From an uncultured Bacteroidota bacterium (GTDB lineage: Bacteria; Bacteroidota; Bacteroidia; Flavobacteriales; Flavobacteriaceae): a DNA stretch of 64,000 nucleotides. The notes under the pieces are model-generated. The model did not search any database and was not told where the DNA came from. It saw nothing but the letters and a program-made list of their open reading frames with translations. A program made the translations under genes and the position numbers. Where the stretch lies: assembly GCA_902512065.1 (NCBI GenBank), contig CABXHU010000005.1, positions 1 to 64,000 of the forward strand, written 5' to 3'. This document shows positions 17,579-26,411 of the stretch, one piece after another. Within the stretch, counting starts at the first letter, position 1. Every line of letters begins with the position of its first letter.

Positions 17579-17767
17579 TTATAAGATAAGCCAAATAGAA
17601 AACCCACCAATAATTAACCCCTCTATATACGCAAGCCACAATGCATTAAATGTGCTTATTTTAAAATTTTCAGCTAATATTTTATCAATGTTTTCTTTGT
17701 ATTGAAGACTATAAATAAAGAAAATAAATACTGCTAAGAAATATATTGTTAGAATTATTGAGCCCAT
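17579..17767 (-). CDS. Small two-helix membrane protein
   Basis: A 62-residue protein with a hydrophobic helix at 4-22 (IILTIYFLAVFIFFIYSL), a short charged loop (QYKENIDKILAENFKIS) and a second helix near 42-61. A TATTTTTG promoter lies 26 bp upstream of its ATG, and the DUF998-like gene follows after 14 bp, so it looks like the first gene of a two-gene operon. I do not recognise the family. Confidence 0.5.
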   Translation of the reverse strand: MGSIILTIYFLAVFIFFIYSLQYKENIDKILAENFKISTFNALWLAYIEGLIIGGFSIWLIL

Positions 17768-17793
17768 TTTTTTATTTTATAATTATGATAATA

Positions 17794-17801
17794 CAAAAAT
17801 A
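17794..17801 (-). promoter_or_regulatory. -7 element TATTTTTG for the small membrane gene
   Basis: On the minus strand TATTTTTG fits the -7 consensus exactly and lies 26 bp before the ATG at 17767. Confidence 0.45.
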
Positions 17802-17852
17802 TAATTATTATTGGGATTTAAAGTTTTTTATCTTTACAGGAAAATATTAAAA

Positions 17853-18299
17853 ATGTATTCAATTGAATTTGACACGGATATAATTAAAGGGGTAGAGCTA
17901 ATGGATATTAACTTATTAAATCCTCATGAAAAAATAATTATAAAAAAGAAGACTAAATTAACTAAGTTCATAAAATCATTTGATGAATATTATATACTTT
18001 CCTCGATTTTGTGTTGTCATAAAACACATGTAATAATTGACGGTCATCATAGATATTTTGCATTAAAAGAATTAGGTTTTAAGAATGTCCCAGTTACAAA
18101 AGTTGATTATTCTTCTAACTTAATTTGTACTGGATTGAATGATAATGGTATCCCAAAAGATGAAATAATCAAAAAAGGAGTTTCTAATGATCTTTTTGAG
18201 CCAAAAAGCACTCAACATTTGATTTATTGTAGTAGATCAAAATCATGGCATCCTATTATATTGTTGTCCTCAATGTTTAAGATTGACATCAAAAATTAA
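17853..18299 (+). CDS. ParB/sulfiredoxin-fold protein with DGHHR motif
   Basis: The track starts at a TTG (17811); the ATG at 17853 (MYSIEFDTDIIKGVEL) is preferred. The 148-residue protein contains VIIDGHHRYFALKELGFKNVPVTKVDY (about 64-90), the nucleotide-binding signature of the ParB N-terminal/sulfiredoxin fold, preceded by a segment like LLNPHEKI. DGHHR is typical of the small-molecule-kinase branch (SerK/SbnI free-serine kinases) rather than of chromosome-partition ParB, which has a helix-turn-helix missing here. The assignment to a serine-kinase-like role is inference only. A TATCTTTA sequence about 17 bp upstream is a near match to the -7 box. Confidence 0.6.
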   Translation: MYSIEFDTDIIKGVELMDINLLNPHEKIIIKKKTKLTKFIKSFDEYYILSSILCCHKTHVIIDGHHRYFALKELGFKNVPVTKVDYSSNLICTGLNDNGIPKDEIIKKGVSNDLFEPKSTQHLIYCSRSKSWHPIILLSSMFKIDIKN

Positions 18300-18337
18300 T
18301 TTTTATAACTTTATTATTAATAACTAAAATAATTAAT

Positions 18338-18652
18338 ATGATACTATCAACTACAGAAACAATACCTAATAGAGAAATAAATCAAGTAAAAGGAATCGCT
18401 AGAGGATCTACTGTTAGGACTAGAAATGTCGGAAGAGATATACTTGCCGGTTTAAAAAATCTAGTGGGAGGTGAAATTGAAGAATACACTAAACTTCAGG
18501 CTGATGCTAGAGAACAGGCATTGGAACGAATGGTAAATGATGGAACTAAACTAGGAGCTGATGCTATAGTTAACGTTAGATTTACTACATCAGTTATAAC
18601 TCAGGCTGCTTCTGAAGTATTAGCATATGGAACGGCCGTAATACTAAAATAA
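18338..18652 (+). CDS. YbjQ family (UPF0145) protein
   Basis: A 104-residue cytoplasmic protein: MILSTTETIPNREINQVKGIARGSTVRTRNVGRDILAGLKNLVGGEIEEYTKL, then REQALERMVNDGTKLGADAIVNVRF and AYGTAVIL. This is the full signature of YbjQ, a pentameric family sometimes called a heavy-metal-binding domain. Function is not established. A 35-residue membrane peptide gene begins 4 bp after its stop. Confidence 0.9.
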   Translation: MILSTTETIPNREINQVKGIARGSTVRTRNVGRDILAGLKNLVGGEIEEYTKLQADAREQALERMVNDGTKLGADAIVNVRFTTSVITQAASEVLAYGTAVILK

Positions 18653-18656
18653 TCAG

Positions 18657-18764
18657 ATGTTAAGTATTATCTTTTACGCCATTGGAGCCATACTATTAAT
18701 TGTAGTTATAATTAATAGATTTAAGCAAAAGAAAAATGAAGATTTTACAGATAGAAAAAATTAA
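18657..18764 (+). CDS. 35-residue single-pass membrane peptide
   Basis: Too short for the ORF track. ATG at 18657 gives MLSIIFYAIGAILLIVVIINRFKQKKNEDFTDRKN: one hydrophobic helix (2-20) followed by a strongly charged tail, a classic small inner-membrane protein layout. It starts 4 bp after the ybjQ stop, which supports co-translation. No family recognised. Confidence 0.5.
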   Translation: MLSIIFYAIGAILLIVVIINRFKQKKNEDFTDRKN

Positions 18765-18851
18765 AAAATAAATTCTGGCATATATATTAAAATATAATAA
18801 TTTTCATTGGAAAATTTTAGTTAGGTAAAATTATTTTATTATAATTGTTAT

Positions 18852-21800
18852 GTGAAAAATATACTGTTAGGGTTTCTTCTTCTGCTATTTTCAATAAATG
18901 ATATTTTATCTCAGAATTTAATAGTTGATAAAAACTCAATTAATCAATATGATCAGGATAATTATGCATATTTTAATTCCTATAATTTTGACGGTGATTT
19001 TCAGGGGAATAATGCTAATAATCCACCACTTCCAGACCCAACAGATAGGATAAATTTGCCTGAAACTTTTCCAATTCTTGGAAATCAATTTACTATAGAA
19101 CTTTGGGTTTATTCAGAAGAAAGTCCTCTTATTAATCATAGAACATTTATTGGGAATGATGCAAATCCAGCAAGCAATAACTTTAATAGGCCTCCAACGA
19201 TAACATTCAATTTGACTCATCAAATTAGAGTTGGCTTTGGAACGGGTTCAGCTGGTAAGAGAAAAAAAGCTAATTATGCTATGACTGAAAATCAATGGTA
19301 TCATATTGCTTGGAGTTTTGATGGAACAATATCTAATTTATACGTAGATGGAGAATTAATAGAAAGTTCAGATTTTGCCGCTGGCGCCACCCCAGTTCAA
19401 GTCCCTATTTCTATTATTGGAAGAAAATTTATAGGCAAAATTGATGAGGTTAGAATATGGGATTTAGTTAGAGATCAAGAACAAATTCAAGCTGTGATGA
19501 ATTCATCTCTTTCTGGTGATGAATCGGGATTGGTTGCTTACTATCCGATGGAAGTTAATGAAAATTGGGAACTGATTGATCACAGTCCAAATGACAATCA
19601 CGCCTCAATTGTTGATGTTGAAATACTTCAAAAATACAGTTCACAAAATTGCGCATCTCCTGATGGCAGTGAACTTTGTCCATTTCCAACAATTCGTGAT
19701 GCTTTAGAGGTTGCTCAAGGAGGTGACAATATCTTAGTAAAGGAAGGAAGATATTCAGAAGTTTTATTTGATGAATTAGTTAATTACTCATATGAAACTG
19801 AGGCTCCCAGAATATCGATTATCGGTGAAAATGACAATGTAAGACTCGATGGAACAATTGAATTAAATGCAAACTGGGAGCTTTCAAATGGAAAATATAT
19901 AGCACAAGTAGATTTGTTTGATATTTCGAAAAGAGCTGGAATAAAAGTGGAAGATATATACGGGCTCTGGGTCAATGATAGATACATGATACCTGCAATG
20001 CCTATTAACTTCTCAAACCCAACTGATGTAACTACAAGTGTTCAAAATAATCCTGAAAGCGGCACAGTATTCGCTTTGCCTTTAACCACTCCTTACTATT
20101 ACCCAGGACCTGCAGATCTTGAACTTCAAGATCCATATATTGTTGGTGACATAAATAACTTAGATGCTGCAGAGGAGTGGTCTTTTGACAAAGAAAATAA
20201 AATTTTATATCTGATAGCTGGAGATAATATTCCTAATGATACAAATGTTAGGGTAAGGATTAGAACAAGTATCCTGAGTCTTGAATATTCAGACAATCTT
20301 ACATTCAAAAACTTAAGTTTTTTCGCAGGAACTTTTCGTTTTCATCGATCCAGTTATATTCTTTTAGAGGATTCAAGATTCTCGCACAGTTGGGATGTGG
20401 GGATGAGTTATGAAATGCCTACTGTAAGGAGTTTGGGCGAGCTTGCCAATTATTTTCACAAAGGAATTCATAACACTGTAAGAAATTCTATATTTGAATA
20501 TATAAATGATGCGTTTCCATTAAAGTTTTGGGGGATCATGTACCCCTTAGGGGAAAACCTCCTTTTTCAATATAACGATTGGTTTGAAAATACAGTGTGG
20601 GCTCCTGGAGCAGCCGATAATTTTCAAGGCGGTGATAAATGGTATTCTCCTGGAGTAACTATTGGAGGAAGTACTTTTCGTCACATAACTATGGATCAGA
20701 ATCATACTGGAGGTCTTGAGCCAGGATTACAATCCTTAGTTGAGTATGCAAGAATAGAAAATCAATATATTAACATTGATGGTGGTGGTATTCAAAGAAC
20801 TGTGGGTAATACGATAGGATCTACAACTCGTTATTGTTGGCTTTTAAACACAAACCGAAACGGGATGAGGTTTGATAGTTTTTGCGCAGGTGTTAACGGG
20901 GTTGCTCATAATGTGGTATCAGCTGGGAACAAAAGAGGGTTCAGGCTAAAGGGAGATAAACATAGAGCCTTTCATTTATTGGCTTATGACAATAATACTA
21001 ATGGGATCAGCATGGCTAAAAACAAATTTTGTGGCGAAGACTGGGGAAATTTTGGTGATAATGGAGAAGATGGGACTTTAGAAAATATGCTAGGTAACCT
21101 AAATTCAAGACTTCTTAATGTTATTGTTGAAAAAAGATTAACAGCGAATACCCCAGATGCGGGTGATCCTGCTATTACCGGCGGAAGTGGAACCACAATT
21201 TCAGAAAATATCAGTAACGAATTTTTACTGAATCAATCCGGTATTTGGTTTGGCGAGGCATTGGATGAGGATCACGCCGCTCCTTTCGTCTACCCCCATT
21301 TAGAGCTACAAGATCCCTGGTTTGAGAACAGAAGAAGATCCGTTGAATCTCTTGAATCTCAGTTTGGTGAAAATCCATATACAGATGCTAATCAAGATTA
21401 TGATTTTAGACCAAGAAAAGGGTCAACACTATTAGATGGAGGTGTAGTTATCCCCGGAATTAATGACGGACAGGATGATGATCCTGCATACCCTCTAAAT
21501 CACCCCCCTTCATATACTGGTCAACATAGACCATTTATTGGAGATGCTCCGGACATAGGTCCATACGAGTATGGAGATTCTGTGTACTGGATCCCTGGAT
21601 TTAGATATAGTTATCCTACGGTTCCAATTCCAAGTGATGGAGCAGTAGATGTGCCTATAGATTATAGTGTAATATTTAATTATCCTTGGAAAACAGATTA
21701 TTCAAATACTACGGCTATTGTCAATATTACTGGCCCTTGTGTTAATAGAACGGAAACATTAAATTATCCTGAAAATGTAGTTTTTCAGACCTTTTTGCCT

Positions 21801-23369
21801 GGTGAAACCTATACATGGACAGTAACAGTTGATGGTGTTAGTAGTGATAATTGGACTTTTACAGTATCTGATAAGATACATCCATTAAATGACAGATCTG
21901 TTCATGAAAGTGTAGTTACAGATGTAGTTCCAACACATAATAAAAGCCTTGATGTTGCAGAAGATGTAGTTTCTTTTTTACGTTTTGATATCCCATCATC
22001 AGTTGATCTTGGCGGTACAATAAATTTAAATATAACTCCTGAGCAAATTGAAAATTTAGATGGAGGTATTGTTTTATATAAATATAATTATCAAGGCTGG
22101 GGTGAAAAGTTTAATGATAATAATTTAGGTTCTATTGATCGTACCTTATTAACTACCTTAGATACTATTTCCTCTTTAGAGTCAGGCTCTCAATTATCAA
22201 TTGATGTTTCAGAACACATAGATTCAGCTGGCGAATATTCTTTTGCACTAGGGGCTTTAACAGAAACTGATCAGGTTTCTTTTTATAGTAAAGAAAAATT
22301 TGTCACGGACGGAGTAGATATTGTTGTTTCGCCTGGTGATCTTTTAGGTCCATCAGGAAATGGAAGCGGATATGCACCAATGATTGAAGTGTGGCCAAGT
22401 TTATCCTTTGAAGCAGCAGCACCTGTTATTGCACTTACAGGAGATAACCCAATAACAATTGAGGTGGGTGATAGTTTTACTGATCCAGGAGCTACCGCTA
22501 CAGATAATTACGAAACCACTATTACAGTTACCACCACAGGAAGTGTTGATGTAAATACCCTAGGCTCTTATACAATAACCTATAGTGCTGAAGATAGTTC
22601 TAGTAATACTGCTACTACGGCAACACGAACAGTTAATGTAGTAGATACAACAGCGCCTAATGTAGTTTGTCAGAATATTTCAATTGAATTAAGTAGTAAC
22701 GAAGCAGTAAGTATTTCTGCTGATGACATTAATAATGGGTCAAATGATTATTCAGGAATTTCAGAAGTATCTATTGATCAATCAACTTTTGATTGCTCTA
22801 ATTTAGGTGATAATCAAGTTGTACTATCGGTTACGGATAATTATGGAAATATAGGTCAATGTACTGGAATAGTTACGGTCATAGATGTAGTTGATCCTGT
22901 TATTGCTTGTAATAATATAACAATAACACTTGAAAATATGTTTGCAGAAATTAGTATAGAAGATATTGATAATGGAAGTTCTGATAATTGTGGAATTTCA
23001 GATATTCAAATTAGTCAAACACAATTTACTGATGAACATGTTGGAGAGAATATTATATCCCTAACTGTTACAGACAATTATGGAAATATTTCTTCATGTG
23101 ATGCTATTGTTACAGTAGACGCTGGTTTAGGAGTTGATAATATTTCTTTAAACACTATTAGGCTTCATCCAAATCCTACCTCTGATATAATAAATATTTC
23201 AGGTAATTTTTCAGGACTATCTTTTATCGTATATGATTTATTAGGTAAGAAAATTTTTAAAGGGAATACTAGTCGTATAATAGATACATCAAAGTTAGAG
23301 AAGGGAATTTATCTTATTGAATTTTCATCTAGCAATCAAAAGGCTGTACGGAAAATAATTAAAAACTAG
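18852..23369 (+). CDS. Giant mosaic T9SS-secreted protein: LamG, beta-helix, CBM96-like, DUF5011, HYR-like
   Basis: A 1505-residue extracellular protein. Start is GTG at 18852 (the overlapping ATG is followed at once by TGA). Domains: signal peptide 1-20; LamG/concanavalin-like (about 55-225, with NQWYHIAWSFDGTISNLYVDGELI and IDEVRIWDLVRDQEQI); and a right-handed beta-helix entered by FPTIRDALEVAQGGDNILVKEGRYSE (about 275-800). Next come a DNRLRE/CBM96-like carbohydrate-binding region (about 1010-1175, LRFDIPSS), DUF5011 (AAPVIALTGDNPITIEVGDSFTDPGATATDN), two HYR-like repeats ending ...VTDNYGN, and a T9SS tail LHPNPTSDIINISG...GIYLIEF. A polysaccharide-binding or lyase role is plausible; no catalytic residues can be named. 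The beta-helix DNA is notably richer in G+C than its flanks. Confidence 0.8.
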   Translation: MKNILLGFLLLLFSINDILSQNLIVDKNSINQYDQDNYAYFNSYNFDGDFQGNNANNPPLPDPTDRINLPETFPILGNQFTIELWVYSEESPLINHRTFIGNDANPASNNFNRPPTITFNLTHQIRVGFGTGSAGKRKKANYAMTENQWYHIAWSFDGTISNLYVDGELIESSDFAAGATPVQVPISIIGRKFIGKIDEVRIWDLVRDQEQIQAVMNSSLSGDESGLVAYYPMEVNENWELIDHSPNDNHASIVDVEILQKYSSQNCASPDGSELCPFPTIRDALEVAQGGDNILVKEGRYSEVLFDELVNYSYETEAPRISIIGENDNVRLDGTIELNANWELSNGKYIAQVDLFDISKRAGIKVEDIYGLWVNDRYMIPAMPINFSNPTDVTTSVQNNPESGTVFALPLTTPYYYPGPADLELQDPYIVGDINNLDAAEEWSFDKENKILYLIAGDNIPNDTNVRVRIRTSILSLEYSDNLTFKNLSFFAGTFRFHRSSYILLEDSRFSHSWDVGMSYEMPTVRSLGELANYFHKGIHNTVRNSIFEYINDAFPLKFWGIMYPLGENLLFQYNDWFENTVWAPGAADNFQGGDKWYSPGVTIGGSTFRHITMDQNHTGGLEPGLQSLVEYARIENQYINIDGGGIQRTVGNTIGSTTRYCWLLNTNRNGMRFDSFCAGVNGVAHNVVSAGNKRGFRLKGDKHRAFHLLAYDNNTNGISMAKNKFCGEDWGNFGDNGEDGTLENMLGNLNSRLLNVIVEKRLTANTPDAGDPAITGGSGTTISENISNEFLLNQSGIWFGEALDEDHAAPFVYPHLELQDPWFENRRRSVESLESQFGENPYTDANQDYDFRPRKGSTLLDGGVVIPGINDGQDDDPAYPLNHPPSYTGQHRPFIGDAPDIGPYEYGDSVYWIPGFRYSYPTVPIPSDGAVDVPIDYSVIFNYPWKTDYSNTTAIVNITGPCVNRTETLNYPENVVFQTFLPGETYTWTVTVDGVSSDNWTFTVSDKIHPLNDRSVHESVVTDVVPTHNKSLDVAEDVVSFLRFDIPSSVDLGGTINLNITPEQIENLDGGIVLYKYNYQGWGEKFNDNNLGSIDRTLLTTLDTISSLESGSQLSIDVSEHIDSAGEYSFALGALTETDQVSFYSKEKFVTDGVDIVVSPGDLLGPSGNGSGYAPMIEVWPSLSFEAAAPVIALTGDNPITIEVGDSFTDPGATATDNYETTITVTTTGSVDVNTLGSYTITYSAEDSSSNTATTATRTVNVVDTTAPNVVCQNISIELSSNEAVSISADDINNGSNDYSGISEVSIDQSTFDCSNLGDNQVVLSVTDNYGNIGQCTGIVTVIDVVDPVIACNNITITLENMFAEISIEDIDNGSSDNCGISDIQISQTQFTDEHVGENIISLTVTDNYGNISSCDAIVTVDAGLGVDNISLNTIRLHPNPTSDIINISGNFSGLSFIVYDLLGKKIFKGNTSRIIDTSKLEKGIYLIEFSSSNQKAVRKIIKN

Positions 23370-23393
23370 CTTCTTACTCAATTTAATATTATT

Positions 23394-23401
23394 TAAATTT
23401 G
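23394..23401 (+). promoter_or_regulatory. -7 element TAAATTTG before tRNA-Arg
   Basis: TAAATTTG fits TAnnTTTG and ends 16 bp before the tRNA, a sensible distance. No good TTG -33 element was seen. Confidence 0.45.
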
Positions 23402-23417
23402 TCGGCACATTTAAAAT

Positions 23418-23491
23418 GGCCTCGTAGCATAACTGAATAGTGCATCTGATTACGGCTCAGAAGGTTGGGGGTTTGAATCCCTCCGAGGTCA
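23418..23491 (+). tRNA. tRNA-Arg (anticodon ACG)
   Basis: A 74-nt cloverleaf: acceptor GGCCTCG/CGAGGTC, D-arm GCATAACTGAATAGTGC, anticodon stem TCTGA/TCAGA with loop TTACGGC (anticodon ACG, read as ICG), T-arm TTGGGGGTTTGAATCCCTCC, discriminator A. The D-stem (GCAT/GTGC) contains a U-G pair. No encoded CCA. A strong terminator follows directly. Confidence 0.93.
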
Positions 23492-23492
23492 C

Positions 23493-23528
23493 AAAAAGGA
23501 ATAACTCAAAAGAGTTGTTCCTTTTTTT
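23493..23528 (+). terminator. Rho-independent terminator after tRNA-Arg
   Basis: AAAAAGGAATAACTC-AAAA-GAGTTGTTCCTTTTTTT: a long stem (one G-U pair) with a 4-nt loop and a 7-T tail, beginning 2 bp after the tRNA. Confidence 0.9.
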
Positions 23529-23573
23529 GTTGTTAATTCAAAAAAAATATTCACATTTGCAAAAATTTTAGAA

Positions 23574-24152
23574 ATGGGATTAAATATCAAAGAAATATTC
23601 ACTGCCTTTATGGTCTTATTTGCAGTTATTGATATAGTTGGAAACATTCCAATTATAATTGATTTGAGATCAAAAGTTGGTCATATCCAAAGTGGAAAAG
23701 CATCATTGATTGCTGGAGTAATTATGATAGCATTTTTGTTTGTTGGACAAGAAATTTTGAAATTGATTGGGATTGATGTCAACTCATTTGCTGTAGCAGG
23801 TTCATTTGTATTATTTTTTATAGCTCTTGAAATGATTTTGGGTGTCACCATATATAGGGATGACGAAACAAATAAACTTACAGCATCGGTATTCCCATTA
23901 GCATTTCCTTTAATAGCAGGTCCTGGAACTTTAACAACTATTTTATCGATTAAATCTGAGTATGCCACTGAAAATATTTTAATTGCTCTGGTAGTGAACG
24001 TATTGGTTATTTATCTTGTACTAAAGACTTCTAATAGAATTGAAAAATTCATAGGTAAGAATGGTATTAATATTGTCAGAAAGGTATTTGGAGTAATATT
24101 GTTAGCAATTGCTGTTAAATTATTTGCCTCAAATATTAAAGAGTTATTTTAA
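23574..24152 (+). CDS. MarC family (UPF0056) membrane protein
   Basis: A 192-residue inner-membrane protein with six helices. Motifs GLNIKEIFTAFMVLFAVIDIVGNIPIIIDLRSK, GSFVLFFIALEMILGV and FPLAFPLIAGPGTLTTILSIKSEY are diagnostic of the MarC/YchE/YhgN family. The family was once linked to antibiotic resistance but the link was not upheld; its function is unknown. It is monocistronic, between the tRNA-Arg terminator and a lipoprotein gene. Confidence 0.9.
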   Translation: MGLNIKEIFTAFMVLFAVIDIVGNIPIIIDLRSKVGHIQSGKASLIAGVIMIAFLFVGQEILKLIGIDVNSFAVAGSFVLFFIALEMILGVTIYRDDETNKLTASVFPLAFPLIAGPGTLTTILSIKSEYATENILIALVVNVLVIYLVLKTSNRIEKFIGKNGINIVRKVFGVILLAIAVKLFASNIKELF

Positions 24153-24250
24153 TTCTGGTTCAGAAGGTTACAGTTTTCACTAAACCATAGGTAAATCTTC
24201 TTCTTTTAAAATTATTTATATTTACATTCTAAATTATAAAAACCAAAAAC

Positions 24251-24811
24251 ATGAAAAAATTTAAATTAATTATAGCTCTTGCAGTAGTATTTGGATTCAT
24301 TTATTCCTGTAATAACTCTGCTGTACAAAAAATGAGCGATAAAATGGGGGGAGATCAATCAGATCACGTATGTGCTAGTTGTGCTAAATCGTCAGATGCA
24401 AAAGCGACTTTTGAAAATAACTCGAAAACAATGCAAATCTTATTTGATAGTTATGCAAACGAATCAGTTGACTATTCTTATTTTGCTGATGATGTAGTTT
24501 TTAGAGGAACTTTATTAGGTTCTGCAGATTCTCTAGGTCTAGATGAAATCAAAGGAATACACAAAGAGTTTTTTGCAAAATATGATGTAAAACATATGGC
24601 ACCATTTAATTATTTACAGGGTGTTAATGCTCAGACTGGTAAAGCTGATGGTTCTGTACGAATGTATTATGCAATGGAAGTAACTAATACAACTAATGAT
24701 AAATCTGTTGTTGTTCCAATTTATGAATCATTTGATTTTAATGAAGAAGGTAAAGCTACTTTTGTACAATGGTACTGTGATTGGACTGCTTCTTTAGAAT
24801 CTATAGAATAA
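24251..24811 (+). CDS. NTF2-like (SnoaL-type) lipoprotein
   Basis: A 186-residue lipoprotein: MKKFKLIIALAVVFGFIYSC with lipobox Cys20. A short Cys-containing linker (HVCASCAKSSDAKA) precedes an NTF2-like cone fold (about 60-186: MQILFDSYANESVDYSYFADDVVFRG, GLDEIKGIHKEFFAKYD, VPIYESFDFNEEGKATFVQWYCDW). Such proteins are common in Bacteroidota and may bind small ligands; no catalytic residues can be named. A perfect inverted-repeat terminator follows 19 bp after the stop, so it is monocistronic. Confidence 0.72.
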   Translation: MKKFKLIIALAVVFGFIYSCNNSAVQKMSDKMGGDQSDHVCASCAKSSDAKATFENNSKTMQILFDSYANESVDYSYFADDVVFRGTLLGSADSLGLDEIKGIHKEFFAKYDVKHMAPFNYLQGVNAQTGKADGSVRMYYAMEVTNTTNDKSVVVPIYESFDFNEEGKATFVQWYCDWTASLESIE

Positions 24812-24830
24812 ATTAAAAAATATTATTAAT

Positions 24831-24870
24831 TAAGTCAGTTATTATTAATTTAGTAACTGACTTATTTTTT
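24831..24870 (+). terminator. Rho-independent terminator after the NTF2-like gene
   Basis: TAAGTCAGTTA and TAACTGACTTA form a perfect 11-bp stem with a 12-nt loop, followed by six T. Confidence 0.88.
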
Positions 24871-24888
24871 AACTTCAAACTTTTGAAT

Positions 24889-25575
24889 ATGAAAAAAATA
24901 TTTATAACAATCTTAGCTTTTAGTTCATTTACCTTATTTAGTCAAAAAAAATATATTGAATCTATGAGTTTTGAACAATCTCAGGATATTGACTTTTTTA
25001 TTAATGTAAAAAATAACACAAAGCTAGGTGAGTATATAACTGCTTCAGGAAATTCTGTAAAATTAGGAGATACGCTAATTATTGGTAATCCAACATCTTC
25101 ATCTGCAACTTCTAATACTTATGGTGGTGGAAATAAAATAGCATATGGAAGAACCAAAACAAGATTTACTAAAGAATTTGAATTCATCCAATTGGGTAGA
25201 CCAGCTGGGTTTGGCGTCGTTATGTCTGGTCAAGATACGCCAATGGCAGGTATTAATTTATCTAAAGAGGTGGTATTAGTTAAAGAAATGAAAACATATC
25301 ATAAAGGAAGCAAGAAAAAGCCTTTGAATGTTCAAATTGTTCTAGGTGAAATAAATGGAAGAGCTTTTGGGATAAATAAATATTTGAGTGTAATGAATAC
25401 TGAGCTTGCAATTGAAAGCGGAGAAATATTTTTAAAAAATAGGAAAATGACTAGAGATGAAGCTATTGCAAAATTAAAGGAAGCAAAGGAATTATTAGAT
25501 TTAGAAATGATGTCTCAGGAAGATTATGACGCACTAAGAAAGGAGCTTTCTCCTATAATAATGAATAAAGGTTAG
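24889..25575 (+). CDS. Secreted protein with C-terminal SHOCT-like helix pair
   Basis: The track starts at TTG 24883; the ATG at 24889 gives the normal signal peptide MKKIFITILAFSSFTLFSQ. The 228-residue protein has a beta-rich middle with repeated KLGEYI/KLGDTLIIG and a Ser/Gly/Thr stretch (PTSSSATSNTYGGGNKIAYGRTK). It ends in MTRDEAIAKLKEAKELLDLEMMSQEDYDALRKELSPI, which resembles a SHOCT (short C-terminal) oligomerisation motif. Function not recognised. It converges with the next gene, with 4 bp between the stops. Confidence 0.6.
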   Translation: MKKIFITILAFSSFTLFSQKKYIESMSFEQSQDIDFFINVKNNTKLGEYITASGNSVKLGDTLIIGNPTSSSATSNTYGGGNKIAYGRTKTRFTKEFEFIQLGRPAGFGVVMSGQDTPMAGINLSKEVVLVKEMKTYHKGSKKKPLNVQIVLGEINGRAFGINKYLSVMNTELAIESGEIFLKNRKMTRDEAIAKLKEAKELLDLEMMSQEDYDALRKELSPIIMNKG

Positions 25576-25579
25576 AGAG

Positions 25580-26362
25580 TTATTTCAAATTATTTCTTAG
25601 TAATTTTTCTAATTTTTCAACCTCATATAGATAAGACTCATAGGTTAACATTAAACTAGATCTTAGAATAAAATCATAATGTCTAAATAGATTTAACATA
25701 TATTTTACCTTGTCCTTTTTATTATCTATATATAATAATTCGTTTGTATTCATAGACAAATCACCTGATTTCATTTTACTTGCCATTTCATAAAAGTTCA
25801 TGTTATTTCTCATATAATACTTATCAAAAGGTTTAAAATTAAAATTATTAATCATTACTGGCTGAATATAATTATACCAATAATGTCTTTCTCTTTCTAG
25901 CCTTAATTTTAAGATTTTAATTTGTGCTTTTACCACAGCTACCTGTTTAACAAGATCCTTATCTTCAAAATATCTTAATGATCCAGAATTCACTACTTGC
26001 TCTAGATTAGCATCAATGGGTTCATAATAGTCCCAGCTAAGCATTGCAAATGCAAAAAGAAAAAACTGATCTGGATTATCAGTAATAATTCCATGATCTT
26101 CTATGTCATCAACTAATTTTTGTATGTTAATTCTTAATTCTTTTCTTTTTTCCAGAAATGAATTAAATCCTATTGTATCGTTGATTACATCCTCATGCAT
26201 TCCTGTAATAAGTTCTTTAGCTCTAGTATTTTCAATATAATCTTCTCTAAAATTATCTACCATAAATCCAAGAGTAATTGCAGAGAATAGCAATATAAAC
26301 TCAATCAGATTACCATTGACTTTATTTTTATTACTGAATCTAAAAAATTTATGTATTTTCAT
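25580..26362 (-). CDS. Single-pass membrane protein, DUF6090-like
   Basis: A 260-residue protein: basic N-terminus (MKIHKFFRFSNKNK), one hydrophobic helix at about 20-37 (IEFILLFSAITLGFMVDNF), then a long, mostly helical soluble part rich in charged residues (REDYIENTRAKELITGMHEDVINDTIGF... LEQVVNSGSLRYFEDKDLVKQV). This layout, including the REDYxENxxxKELI sequence after the helix, is that of the flavobacterial DUF6090 group. Function unknown. Its 5' end is divergent from the DUF4920 lipoprotein. Confidence 0.5.
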   Translation of the reverse strand: MKIHKFFRFSNKNKVNGNLIEFILLFSAITLGFMVDNFREDYIENTRAKELITGMHEDVINDTIGFNSFLEKRKELRINIQKLVDDIEDHGIITDNPDQFFLFAFAMLSWDYYEPIDANLEQVVNSGSLRYFEDKDLVKQVAVVKAQIKILKLRLERERHYWYNYIQPVMINNFNFKPFDKYYMRNNMNFYEMASKMKSGDLSMNTNELLYIDNKKDKVKYMLNLFRHYDFILRSSLMLTYESYLYEVEKLEKLLRNNLK

Positions 26363-26411
26363 AGAATATTATTTATGGTATATTAAGATATTAAAAATAA
26401 AAAACACAGAC

